A stretch of DNA of 5,113 nucleotides from Atopobium sp. UBA6362 (GTDB lineage: Bacteria > Actinomycetota > Coriobacteriia > Coriobacteriales > Atopobiaceae): contig DJRK01000017.1 of the NCBI GenBank assembly GCA_002440065.1, positions 1-5,113 on the forward strand, in the 5' to 3' direction. Below the pieces are notes generated by a model. It saw nothing but the letters and a program-made list of their open reading frames with translations. It was not told the DNA's origin and did not search any database. Numbering within the stretch: the stretch's first letter is position 1; every line of letters begins with the position of its first letter. The translations under genes were made by a program, and so were the position numbers. Shown here piece by piece: positions 1 through 5,113 of the stretch.

Positions 1-55
1 CCAGCGCCGATGGTACTGCGGGACAGCCCGTGGGAGAGCAGGGCGCCGCCGGCCA
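1..55 (+). rRNA. rrf: 5S ribosomal RNA, 3' end (partial)
   Basis: The left edge holds the last part of a 5S rRNA. The series CGCCGATGGTACTGC, a CGGG/CCCG helix (19-22 with 27-30), GTGGGAGAGCAGG and GCCGCCGG matches the loop E, helix IV and helix V region of bacterial 5S rRNA, in the form usual for Actinobacteria. The 5' half lies outside the window, so the helix I pairing that fixes the exact 3' end cannot be checked; the end at about 55 comes from aligning by eye with the E. coli 3' end and may be off by a few bases. This is the end of an rRNA operon read left to right. Confidence 0.9.
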
Positions 56-96
56 CGAAGGGGCTCTTTCTTTTCGCTCCAATTCATCAAACTTTC

Positions 97-130
97 AGAC
101 CCCCGCGGTTCGCGCCGCGGGGGTCTCTTC
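97..130 (+). terminator. Rho-independent-like terminator of the rRNA operon
   Basis: Bases 97-108 and 115-126 form a perfect 12-bp inverted repeat (AGACCCCCGCGG with CCGCGGGGGTCT) around the 6-base loop TTCGCG. The stem is very GC-rich. It is followed only by a weak T-tract (TCTTC), so it is not a textbook intrinsic terminator, but the position about 40 bases behind the 5S end is right for the end of an rRNA operon. The first coding gene starts only about 20 bases further on, so leakage through this hairpin could supply its transcription. Confidence 0.8.
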
Positions 131-134
131 GTAT

Positions 135-140
135 GAAAGG
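135..140 (+). promoter_or_regulatory. Ribosome binding site fixing the start of the first HAD gene
   Basis: GAAAGG sits 7 bases ahead of the ATG at 148. Two other in-frame ATGs (133 and 142) either precede this site or lie too close to it. The protein begun at 148 starts MVKLIFVDMDGT, which puts the catalytic Asp at residue 8, as is usual in this family. Confidence 0.6.
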
Positions 141-147
141 CATGCAA

Positions 148-978
148 ATGGTCAAGCTCATCTTTGTGGATATGGACGGGACGTTCCTCTTGCCGGATAA
201 GACTATCTCTGACGAGAACCTACGGATTCTTGACCAGGCTTATGAGCTTGGCGTGCAGTTCGTTCCCTGTACGGGGCGCAATGTATCCGGCTTGCCTAAG
301 CAGCTGATTGCGCATCCGTGCGTTAAGTATGCCGTTTGTTGCAACGGCGCCCTGGTATGCGATGCAAAGAGCGGCGAAGTCATTCATGAGGTTGACTTGG
401 ATGACGTTCTTGTTCATGAGCTGTGGAGTGAGCTTCGCGATTTGCCTGTGAGCTTTGACGTGTTCGCCGATTCGACCGTTTATACGACCGATGACCGTTG
501 GCATTTTCTTGACGATATCCCTGTAAGCGAATCTACGCGTTCGGCGATTAAGCAGATGCGTACAAGGTCTTCTATATCGGTGGATGAGTTGCTTGAGAAG
601 TGCGGGCCGGTTTGTCGCGTGAACTTGTTCTACCTTGATGAGGAGAGCAAGCACAAGGTTTGGGAAATTGTCGATGCGAATCCCAAGCTTACGCGTGCGA
701 GCTCGCTTCCTTGCAACATCGAGATCACGAGATTCGATGCAAATAAGGGAACTGGCCTTAAGTGGCTGTGTAAGAGGCTTGGAATCGAAACTCGCGACAC
801 GATCGCATTTGGCGATGCGAGCAACGACGTTAGCATGCTTTTGGCCTCAGGTGACGGCGTCGCTATGGGCAATGCGCTTCCTGAAGCATTTGCTGCCGCC
901 GATCACGTGACCGTCTCGAACTCTGAATCCGGGGTTGCCCGCTATCTGGAACCCATTTTTGTCCAAGGCGTGCGTTAG
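148..978 (+). CDS. HAD-IIB (Cof-type) phosphatase
   Basis: This 276-residue cytosolic protein is a haloacid dehalogenase-fold hydrolase of the Cof/subclass IIB group, which dephosphorylate small phosphorylated metabolites such as sugar phosphates or cofactors using Mg2+. All four motifs are visible: motif I DMDGT with nucleophile D8 and acid/base D10, motif II CTGR with T42, the motif III lysine K200 in ANKGTGL, and motif IV GDASND (222-227). The stretch from about 85 to 190 between motifs II and III is the expected place and size for a C2B cap. Length is normal for the family. An open frame reaches back to 10, but that part lies over the 5S rRNA and terminator, so the ATG at 148 behind GAAAGG is chosen. 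It is the first gene after the rRNA operon, with no room for a promoter between hairpin and start. Its base composition is clearly less GC-rich than that of the genes downstream. The substrate cannot be told from sequence. Confidence 0.93.
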   Translation: MVKLIFVDMDGTFLLPDKTISDENLRILDQAYELGVQFVPCTGRNVSGLPKQLIAHPCVKYAVCCNGALVCDAKSGEVIHEVDLDDVLVHELWSELRDLPVSFDVFADSTVYTTDDRWHFLDDIPVSESTRSAIKQMRTRSSISVDELLEKCGPVCRVNLFYLDEESKHKVWEIVDANPKLTRASSLPCNIEITRFDANKGTGLKWLCKRLGIETRDTIAFGDASNDVSMLLASGDGVAMGNALPEAFAAADHVTVSNSESGVARYLEPIFVQGVR

Positions 979-1007
979 AATCGGGTACGGTGAATAACGG
1001 TGAGGTT

Positions 1008-1012
1008 GGAGG
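1008..1012 (+). promoter_or_regulatory. Ribosome binding site of pepT
   Basis: GGAGG lies 4 bases ahead of the ATG at 1017, a short but workable spacing, with TGAGG at 1001-1005 just upstream. The open frame extends to a GTG at 990, but that codon lacks a good site and would add residues ahead of the usual peptidase T N-terminus. The ATG at 1017 is therefore preferred. Confidence 0.6.
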
Positions 1013-1016
1013 CCCT

Positions 1017-2246
1017 ATGAGCGACGTTCTCGAGCGCTTTTTGCGCTATGTGCAGGTGGATTCTCAGTCAGATGAGGCTCATGAGGACGTGACGCCTTCG
1101 ACTCCGCGGCAGCACGAGATGGCGCGCGTCCTGGGTGACGAGCTCAAGAACATCGGGTGCACCGACGTGGACGTCGACGGGCATGCTTATGTGACGGCGA
1201 CGCTTCCCGCCTCGAGCGGATTTGAGGGTGTCCCGGCTCTGATGCTCTGTGCTCACATAGACACGGCGCCTGATGCCCCCGGTGCTGGCGTGAAACCGCA
1301 TGTCGTTCATTACGAAGGCGGTGCCTTGGTTTCTGGCGTGGTCAACGGCGTTACGGTGCAGACGACGCCCGAGCAGGTGCCCGACTTGGCCAAGTTCGCG
1401 GGTCAAGATATTGTTGTGACCGACGGCACCACGCTCCTAGGGGCCGACGATAAGGCTGGCGTTGCCGAGATCTGTGCCCTTCTCGCTAGGTTGGTGGCGC
1501 ATCCCGAGCTTAAGCACCCCGAGCTAAAGATTGCTTTTGTCCCGGATGAGGAGATCGGTCACGGCGCAGGTCTCTTGGACCTCGAGAAGCTCGGGGCAGC
1601 GTATGGATACACGGTCGACGGTGAGGCCCTGGGTGAGTTCAACTACGAGTGTTTTAGCGCCTGTGAGGCCACGGTGCACGTCCACGGCGTGATGGTCCAC
1701 CCGGGCAGCGCGAAGGATGTCATGGTCAACGCTATTACGGTGGCCTCTGAGTTCCAGCAGATGGTGCCTGCATGGGAACGCCCGGAGCACACGTCTGGAC
1801 GTGAGGGCTTCTATCACCCGACGGACATCTCCGGTACGGCAAGCGAGGTCGTCCTTAAGTACATCGTGCGTGACTTCGACTCCGAGCTCTTCTCGAGGCG
1901 CCAAGAGGCTTTGCACGAGGTCGCGGCGTTTCTCAATGCGCGCTATGGCGAGGGGACCGTTGAGGTCGAGGTGCGCCAGCAGTACCGCAACATGGCGGAG
2001 CATTTTGCTGACAAGCAGTTCCTCATCGACAACGCGCTCGAGGCAAACCGCGAGGCCGGGGTCGAGCCGTCGATCGTGGCGGTGCGCGGAGGCACCGATG
2101 GAGCCCAGCTCACGTTCCGCGGGCTTCCCTGTCCGAACCTGGCGACCGGTGGTTACAACGCCCACTCGGTCCGCGAGTTCATCCCGGTAGGCAACCTCGA
2201 GGCGACGGTGGACATCCTAGAGCACCTGGTGGCCAAGTTCGCATAA
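1017..2246 (+). CDS. pepT: Peptidase T (tripeptide aminopeptidase, M20B)
   Basis: This 409-residue cytosolic metalloenzyme removes the N-terminal residue from tripeptides, the last step in using imported peptides as amino acid sources. The length matches the family norm of about 408. The two-zinc site of PepT is complete: H80 in AHIDT, D144 in the GADD segment, E179 in PDEEIGHG, D201 in TVDGE and H383 in GYNAHS. The catalytic pair D82 and E178 is also present. The catalytic domain is split by the dimerisation/lid domain at roughly 215-325, as in other M20 peptidases, and the C-terminal GGTDGAQLTFRGLPCPNL and NAHSVREFIP blocks are typical. It starts 38 bases after the first HAD gene and ends 12 bases before the membrane protein gene, consistent with co-transcription. 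No defect is seen and the assignment is firm. Confidence 0.97.
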   Translation: MSDVLERFLRYVQVDSQSDEAHEDVTPSTPRQHEMARVLGDELKNIGCTDVDVDGHAYVTATLPASSGFEGVPALMLCAHIDTAPDAPGAGVKPHVVHYEGGALVSGVVNGVTVQTTPEQVPDLAKFAGQDIVVTDGTTLLGADDKAGVAEICALLARLVAHPELKHPELKIAFVPDEEIGHGAGLLDLEKLGAAYGYTVDGEALGEFNYECFSACEATVHVHGVMVHPGSAKDVMVNAITVASEFQQMVPAWERPEHTSGREGFYHPTDISGTASEVVLKYIVRDFDSELFSRRQEALHEVAAFLNARYGEGTVEVEVRQQYRNMAEHFADKQFLIDNALEANREAGVEPSIVAVRGGTDGAQLTFRGLPCPNLATGGYNAHSVREFIPVGNLEATVDILEHLVAKFA

Positions 2247-2251
2247 GGGGG
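2245..2251 (+). promoter_or_regulatory. Ribosome binding site overlapping the pepT stop
   Basis: AAGGGGG begins within the TAA stop of pepT and lies 7 bases ahead of a TTG codon at 2259. It supports the TTG start of the membrane protein gene and suggests that ribosomes finishing pepT help to start it. Confidence 0.6.
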
Positions 2252-2258
2252 ATCCGGG

Positions 2259-2912
2259 TTGCTCTTTGCGCTTCTGTCTATAGCAGCGGTTCTGCCGGGG
2301 TCCGTGGCGACGTTCCTGGAACACGTGAACGGCCCCCTGCGTCTTGCAGAACGGCACCATAGCCACCATGATACGTATGTCGTCTCGCCGGACTTCACGC
2401 GCGCGCTCGTGGTGGCGACGCTCATGGTGGGCTGCATCGGCGTCATGCTCTCCCTGCTCTGTTTCATGGGGGTCTTCTCGGCCGGGTACCTGCAAGTTCT
2501 CGCCTTTACGAACGCGTTCGTCTATACGATGTTCGTGTTGTGGATCTGCCTCGTGCGCTATAAGGTGGCGCTCTTTGAGGATCACGTGGTGGTCACTCCG
2601 TGTTTTGGGAACGAGGCATGCCTCTTCTATTCGGACATCGTCGATACCGAGTGGGTCGGGGTCAGGCGGCGCTCCGGCTACCGAGACCTGAGGCTCATCG
2701 CGAAGGACGATGCGGTGACCGTGAGAGGGATCGTCGACATCGAGCAGGTCCTTCTTCATGTCGACCGCTTTGATGTGCTGGCGCCGCTGGGAGGCGGCGA
2801 GGATAGTCCGATCGAGAACTTGGCGAAGCAGCTGAGGGCGCAGGATTCTACGGTCCGTGCAAGGGTTGCCAGGTCACGCGACACAAAGAAGAACGGGGAT
2901 ATCGATGATTAA
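2259..2912 (+). CDS. Small membrane protein with probable bacterial PH-like domain
   Basis: This 217-residue protein is not one I can name. Three hydrophobic segments are visible at about 2-19, 49-73 and 77-99. They are followed at about 101-172 by a soluble region whose alternating hydrophobic pattern (YKVALFEDHVVVTPCFG, FYSDIVDTEWVGV, then a short helix-like IVDIEQVLLHV) resembles the bacterial PH-like domains found behind two-helix membrane anchors. The tail (174-217) is charged. The basic residues after the third segment (R100, K102, R136-R138) place the C-terminal domain in the cytoplasm. The loop between segments one and two carries a histidine cluster, HHSHHD at 33-38. The start is a TTG with a good ribosome binding site; an in-frame TAA (the pepT stop) blocks any longer version. 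It overlaps the next gene by 8 bases, so it is probably translationally coupled to the phosphatase. The PH-like call rests on pattern only. Confidence 0.75.
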   Translation: MLFALLSIAAVLPGSVATFLEHVNGPLRLAERHHSHHDTYVVSPDFTRALVVATLMVGCIGVMLSLLCFMGVFSAGYLQVLAFTNAFVYTMFVLWICLVRYKVALFEDHVVVTPCFGNEACLFYSDIVDTEWVGVRRRSGYRDLRLIAKDDAVTVRGIVDIEQVLLHVDRFDVLAPLGGGEDSPIENLAKQLRAQDSTVRARVARSRDTKKNGDIDD

Positions 2913-3753
2913 GCTCGCTCTTTCGGATATGGACAACACGCTCGTCCCCTTGGGCGCTCGCGGCATCAGCAAAAGGACGAACGAGGCCATCCACGCGGTC
3001 CTGGACGCCGGCGTGCTCTTTGGACCGGCGACGGGGCGCGACTTCGTCGAGCTTATGCGCTTGTTCAGGACCGATGAGGACTGCTTCATGACGGGCATCT
3101 TCTCGAACGGCAAGCGCGTGAGGGCGCGCGGCGAGTACGTCTCGCTCACGCTGATCCCGCATGAGCAGCTCGTGCGGGTGGCCAGGGCCTTAGAGCCCGA
3201 GAAGGACATGTTCCTCTGCTGTTATCCTGCCAAGACGAACCTGCTTAACCCCGCCTACGTGATCGGCGCGCCTTCGGAGGAGGTCGTGAACCACTTCGAG
3301 GCGATGACGAAGTTCGTTGGCGGCATGGTCGATGAGGTCCCGGACGTGGACTTCGTTGCGGCGACGGTCGCGTGCCCCGGACCTGCCGAGCGCATGGCTC
3401 GCTGCAAAGAGCTCGTGGAGTCGGCGGTCCCGGAGCTGAGGATCGTCTCGCCCATTCCCGAGTGGTTCGACATCATGCCGCGGGACGTCTCCAAGGCCAA
3501 GGGGCTCGATACGCTGCTCGAGGCGACGGGCATCGGGCTCGATGAGGTCGTCGTGTTCGGCGATGCGGCGAACGACCTGGAGATTCTTCGTAAGGTGAAG
3601 TATTCGGTCGCGGTGAGCAACGCGATTCCCGAGGTCGCAAAGACCGCGAACTACCACATCGGGCCCTGTGCCGACGAGGGTGTGGCCGACGCGCTGTTCC
3701 AGATAGCTGAAGCAAGCAAGAACGGTGAGCTGCCGGAATTCTTGCGGGATTAG
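2905..3753 (+). CDS. HAD-IIB (Cof-type) phosphatase, second copy with DxDNT motif
   Basis: This 282-residue protein is a second Cof/HAD-IIB hydrolase, expected to dephosphorylate a small metabolite in the cytosol. Motif I is DMDNT with D8 and D10, where the family usually has DGT; motif II is PATGR with T43; the motif III lysine is K199 in SKAKGLDTLL; motif IV is GDAAND (219-224). The residues between are of cap size, and FDIMPRDVSKAKG is the usual block that leads into motif III. The ATG at 2905 overlaps the end of the membrane protein gene (ATG to TAA within 8 bases) and has GGGG 6 bases upstream. An open frame runs back to 2857, but that stretch lies inside the preceding gene and the early TTG gives no family-like N-terminus. 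It is only distantly similar to the first HAD protein in this window, so a recent tandem duplication is unlikely. Substrate unknown; the linked membrane protein and binding protein are the best hints. Confidence 0.92.
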   Translation: MIKLALSDMDNTLVPLGARGISKRTNEAIHAVLDAGVLFGPATGRDFVELMRLFRTDEDCFMTGIFSNGKRVRARGEYVSLTLIPHEQLVRVARALEPEKDMFLCCYPAKTNLLNPAYVIGAPSEEVVNHFEAMTKFVGGMVDEVPDVDFVAATVACPGPAERMARCKELVESAVPELRIVSPIPEWFDIMPRDVSKAKGLDTLLEATGIGLDEVVVFGDAANDLEILRKVKYSVAVSNAIPEVAKTANYHIGPCADEGVADALFQIAEASKNGELPEFLRD

Positions 3754-3756
3754 GAG
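3752..3756 (+). promoter_or_regulatory. Ribosome binding site overlapping the HAD stop codon
   Basis: AGGAG is formed partly by the TAG stop of the second HAD gene and lies 6 bases ahead of a TTG codon at 3763. It fixes the start of the binding protein gene so that the twin-arginine signal lies at residues 7-12. Confidence 0.7.
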
Positions 3757-3762
3757 CTTGGC

Positions 3763-4983
3763 TTGAAGCTGCCGCAAATAACCAGGAGGCGGGCAATCGC
3801 CGGGGGAGCGGCGGTCGTGGCCGTGGGGGCCGCGACCGCTGTGGGCGTCTCCCGCTGCTCGCACGGCGACGCGGACATGCCTGCTGAGCCCACGACGAGC
3901 GGCGATGCCGCGGCGGGCAAGCGTGGAGGAAAACTTGTCCTGTACACTTCGTGCAACGATGCGTTGGTCAACGCCGTGGTCCCGGCGTTTTCCCAGGAGA
4001 CGGGGGTCGTCGTGGACGTGCGCCAGATGACGACGTCCGAGTGCCGCGACTATGCGGCGGCCGAGGTCGCGGCTGGTTCCGCGATCGGCGACGTCGTGTG
4101 GGGCGGCGATGAGAGCTGGTTTGCCGCGGGCGAGGGATGCTTCGAGAAGTACTTCTCGGCGGGGAACCAGTCGGTGCGCGACGATTGCCGCAACGAGGGA
4201 GGCTGTGCGACCCCGGTGACGCGCGAGGTGTGCGTGATCGCGGTGAACAAGGCCCTGGCAGAGAAGCTCCAGCTGGAGGTTAAGAGCTACGAGAGCCTGC
4301 TGGCTGGGGCTTGTGCGGGGCTCGTGGCGATACCCGATCCAAAGACGGACGCTGCGGGGCTTTCTCAAGTTGAGGCCGTGTTGGCTGCCGGGGACGCGCA
4401 AAAGGCGAAAACCGATGCATCGGCCGTTACGTCAGGGGAGGCGAGTGCGGCTGCGAGCACCACCGAGAAGAGCGATCCGGCTGGGGAAGCGGCCGCGCAG
4501 CCCGCTGACGCTGCTGCCGGGGATGCCGTTGCTTCCGGGGCTGCGACGGAGGCTTTGGACGGCCAAGCGCTGCTTGCCGGAATTTCGGCTCAGATTGGCG
4601 ACAAGGTGTTCCCTACGTCCGAGGACGTGATCGAGGCGGTTCTTAACGGAGAGGCGGTCGCGGGTCTCGTGTATGAGCAGCTTGCCCAGGATTTTGCGTC
4701 GTCGACGGGGGAAATCGAGGTCGTCTACCCGCAAGAGGGCGCACTGGTCGCCCATGGATGCGCGGCTATCGTGAAGGGCTGCGACAACCATGAGCAGGCG
4801 CGATCGTGGGTCGACTATGTGACAGGCGATTCCTGCCAGTGGGCAGCTGCTGGGAAATCGGCCGTGAGAAGCGTGAAGGACGGGGTCGCCCTGCGCGAAG
4901 GGATGCCTGCGGACGATAAGCTGGAGGTCCTGCAAAAGACGGACGATGATGCCCCGACAATTTGGGATTCTTTGCGCGGGTAA
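3763..4983 (+). CDS. Exported ABC solute-binding protein, Fe3+/sugar-phosphate (FbpA/AfuA) type
   Basis: This 406-residue protein resembles the periplasmic/surface binding proteins of the FbpA/AfuA group, which deliver ferric iron, phosphorylated sugars or similar anions to an ABC importer. The N-terminus has TRRRAI (7-12) and a hydrophobic stretch (13-29), a likely twin-arginine signal. C32 follows in VSRC, which is a poor lipobox. The core begins at about 56 with GKLVLYTSCNDALVNAVVPAFSQETG, then GDVVWGGDESWF (109-120), VCVIAVNKALAEK, GLVAIPDPKTDAAG (186-199), a VFPTSEDVIEAVLNGEAVAGLVYE block (282-305) and a C-terminal segment ending near WDSLRG. Residues about 209-266 are Ala-, Gly-, Asp- and Ser-rich and look like a flexible insertion. 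Ten cysteines lie after C32, many for this family. The adjacent tyrosine pair that binds iron in FbpA is not apparent (a single Y304 in VYE), so iron is not assured. It starts 9 bases after the HAD gene. No permease or ATPase gene follows in the window. Family firm, ligand open. Confidence 0.88.
   Translation: MKLPQITRRRAIAGGAAVVAVGAATAVGVSRCSHGDADMPAEPTTSGDAAAGKRGGKLVLYTSCNDALVNAVVPAFSQETGVVVDVRQMTTSECRDYAAAEVAAGSAIGDVVWGGDESWFAAGEGCFEKYFSAGNQSVRDDCRNEGGCATPVTREVCVIAVNKALAEKLQLEVKSYESLLAGACAGLVAIPDPKTDAAGLSQVEAVLAAGDAQKAKTDASAVTSGEASAAASTTEKSDPAGEAAAQPADAAAGDAVASGAATEALDGQALLAGISAQIGDKVFPTSEDVIEAVLNGEAVAGLVYEQLAQDFASSTGEIEVVYPQEGALVAHGCAAIVKGCDNHEQARSWVDYVTGDSCQWAAAGKSAVRSVKDGVALREGMPADDKLEVLQKTDDDAPTIWDSLRG
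4387..4560 (+). other. Ala-rich low-complexity insertion within the binding protein gene
   Basis: These bases encode residues 209-266, made mainly of Ala, Gly, Asp, Ser, Thr, Glu and Lys, with no hydrophobic core pattern. The segment sits between the conserved PDPKTDAAG block and the TSEDVIEAVLNGE block, where related proteins have a compact helical stretch. It keeps the reading frame and looks like a disordered linker or surface loop. Confidence 0.65.
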
Positions 4984-5016
4984 AGCACGGAGATTTGTGG
5001 AGCTTCCTTCACATCC

Positions 5017-5045
5017 TTGACGCGATTGAGGGATGCGCGTATATT
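5017..5045 (+). promoter_or_regulatory. Sigma-70-type promoter of the initiator tRNA gene
   Basis: TTGACG (5017-5022) and TATATT (5040-5045) are separated by the optimal 17 bases. Transcription would begin at about 5052, some 24 bases ahead of the tRNA 5' end, a normal leader to be removed by RNase P. This lies in the 92-base gap after the binding protein gene, in which I see no convincing terminator. Confidence 0.75.
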
Positions 5046-5075
5046 ACTTTCTTGCGCAAACGCGTGATTACATAT

Positions 5076-5113
<38 letters not shown>

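Noticed and set aside
10..147. N-terminal extension of the first HAD gene back to an ATG at 10.
   Set aside because: This stretch is the 5S rRNA end and the terminator hairpin. The translated part has no family resemblance, and a good ribosome binding site precedes the ATG at 148.
1524..2165. A 213-codon open frame on the minus strand.
   Set aside because: It is fully inside pepT, where every zinc ligand and the whole family length are present on the + strand. Its product shows no recognisable features.
2857..2904. An earlier TTG start for the second HAD gene.
   Set aside because: It would add 16 residues ahead of MIKLALSDMDNT, lies deep inside the preceding gene and moves the nucleophile away from its usual place near residue 8.
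148..3753. The two HAD genes as a recent tandem duplication.
   Set aside because: They share the fold motifs but little else by eye, differ strongly in base composition and are separated by two unrelated genes. Ancient paralogy within a large family is the simpler view.
3190..4401. A long open frame on the minus strand (403 codons).
   Set aside because: It lies antisense to the second HAD gene and the binding protein gene, both with clear motifs. Its product is rich in Arg, His and Leu without any motif, as expected from the complement of GC-rich codons.
4984..5016. A possible terminator behind the binding protein gene (GTGGA around 4997 with TTCAC around 5008).
   Set aside because: The stem would be about five pairs including a G-T, with no T-tract. 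It is too weak to call.

Overview
The window reads as a chromosomal segment of a high-GC Gram-positive bacterium, probably an actinobacterium. A member of the Coriobacteriia (Collinsella/Olsenella type) is my best guess. The basis is the actinobacterial style of the 5S rRNA 3' end (GGTACTGC, then GTGGGAGAGCAGG and CGCCGCCGG), a GC-rich coding strand with strong Shine-Dalgarno sites, two TTG starts and a twin-arginine signal on a binding protein. The genus is inferred, not proven.

All features lie on the + strand. Positions 1 to about 55 are the 3' end of a 5S rRNA gene, so an rRNA operon enters from the left. A perfect 12-bp GC-rich hairpin (97-126) looks like its terminator. Five protein genes follow with little space between them: a HAD-IIB (Cof-type) phosphatase (148-978); peptidase T, pepT (1017-2246); a small membrane protein with a probable PH-like cytosolic domain (2259-2912); a second, divergent HAD-IIB phosphatase (2905-3753); and an exported iron/sugar-phosphate-type ABC solute-binding protein (3763-4983). 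A well-formed sigma-70-type promoter (5017-5045) then drives an initiator tRNA-fMet gene cut off by the window edge (5076-5113).

The gaps of 38, 12, -8 and 9 bases suggest one transcription unit, at least from pepT to the binding protein. At two junctions the upstream stop codon is part of, or touches, the next ribosome binding site, and at a third the genes overlap, so translation is probably coupled. The theme is nutrient handling: a cytosolic tripeptidase, two phosphatases for small phosphorylated metabolites and a surface binding protein. No ABC permease or ATPase gene is present in the window.

I see no CRISPR array, insertion sequence, phage gene or obvious defence system. The points most worth a second look are the solute-binding protein (10 cysteines in the exported part, an Ala-rich insertion inside the fold, no transporter partners), the histidine-cluster membrane protein coupled to the second phosphatase, and the placement of the first phosphatase directly behind the rRNA terminator with no room for its own promoter.
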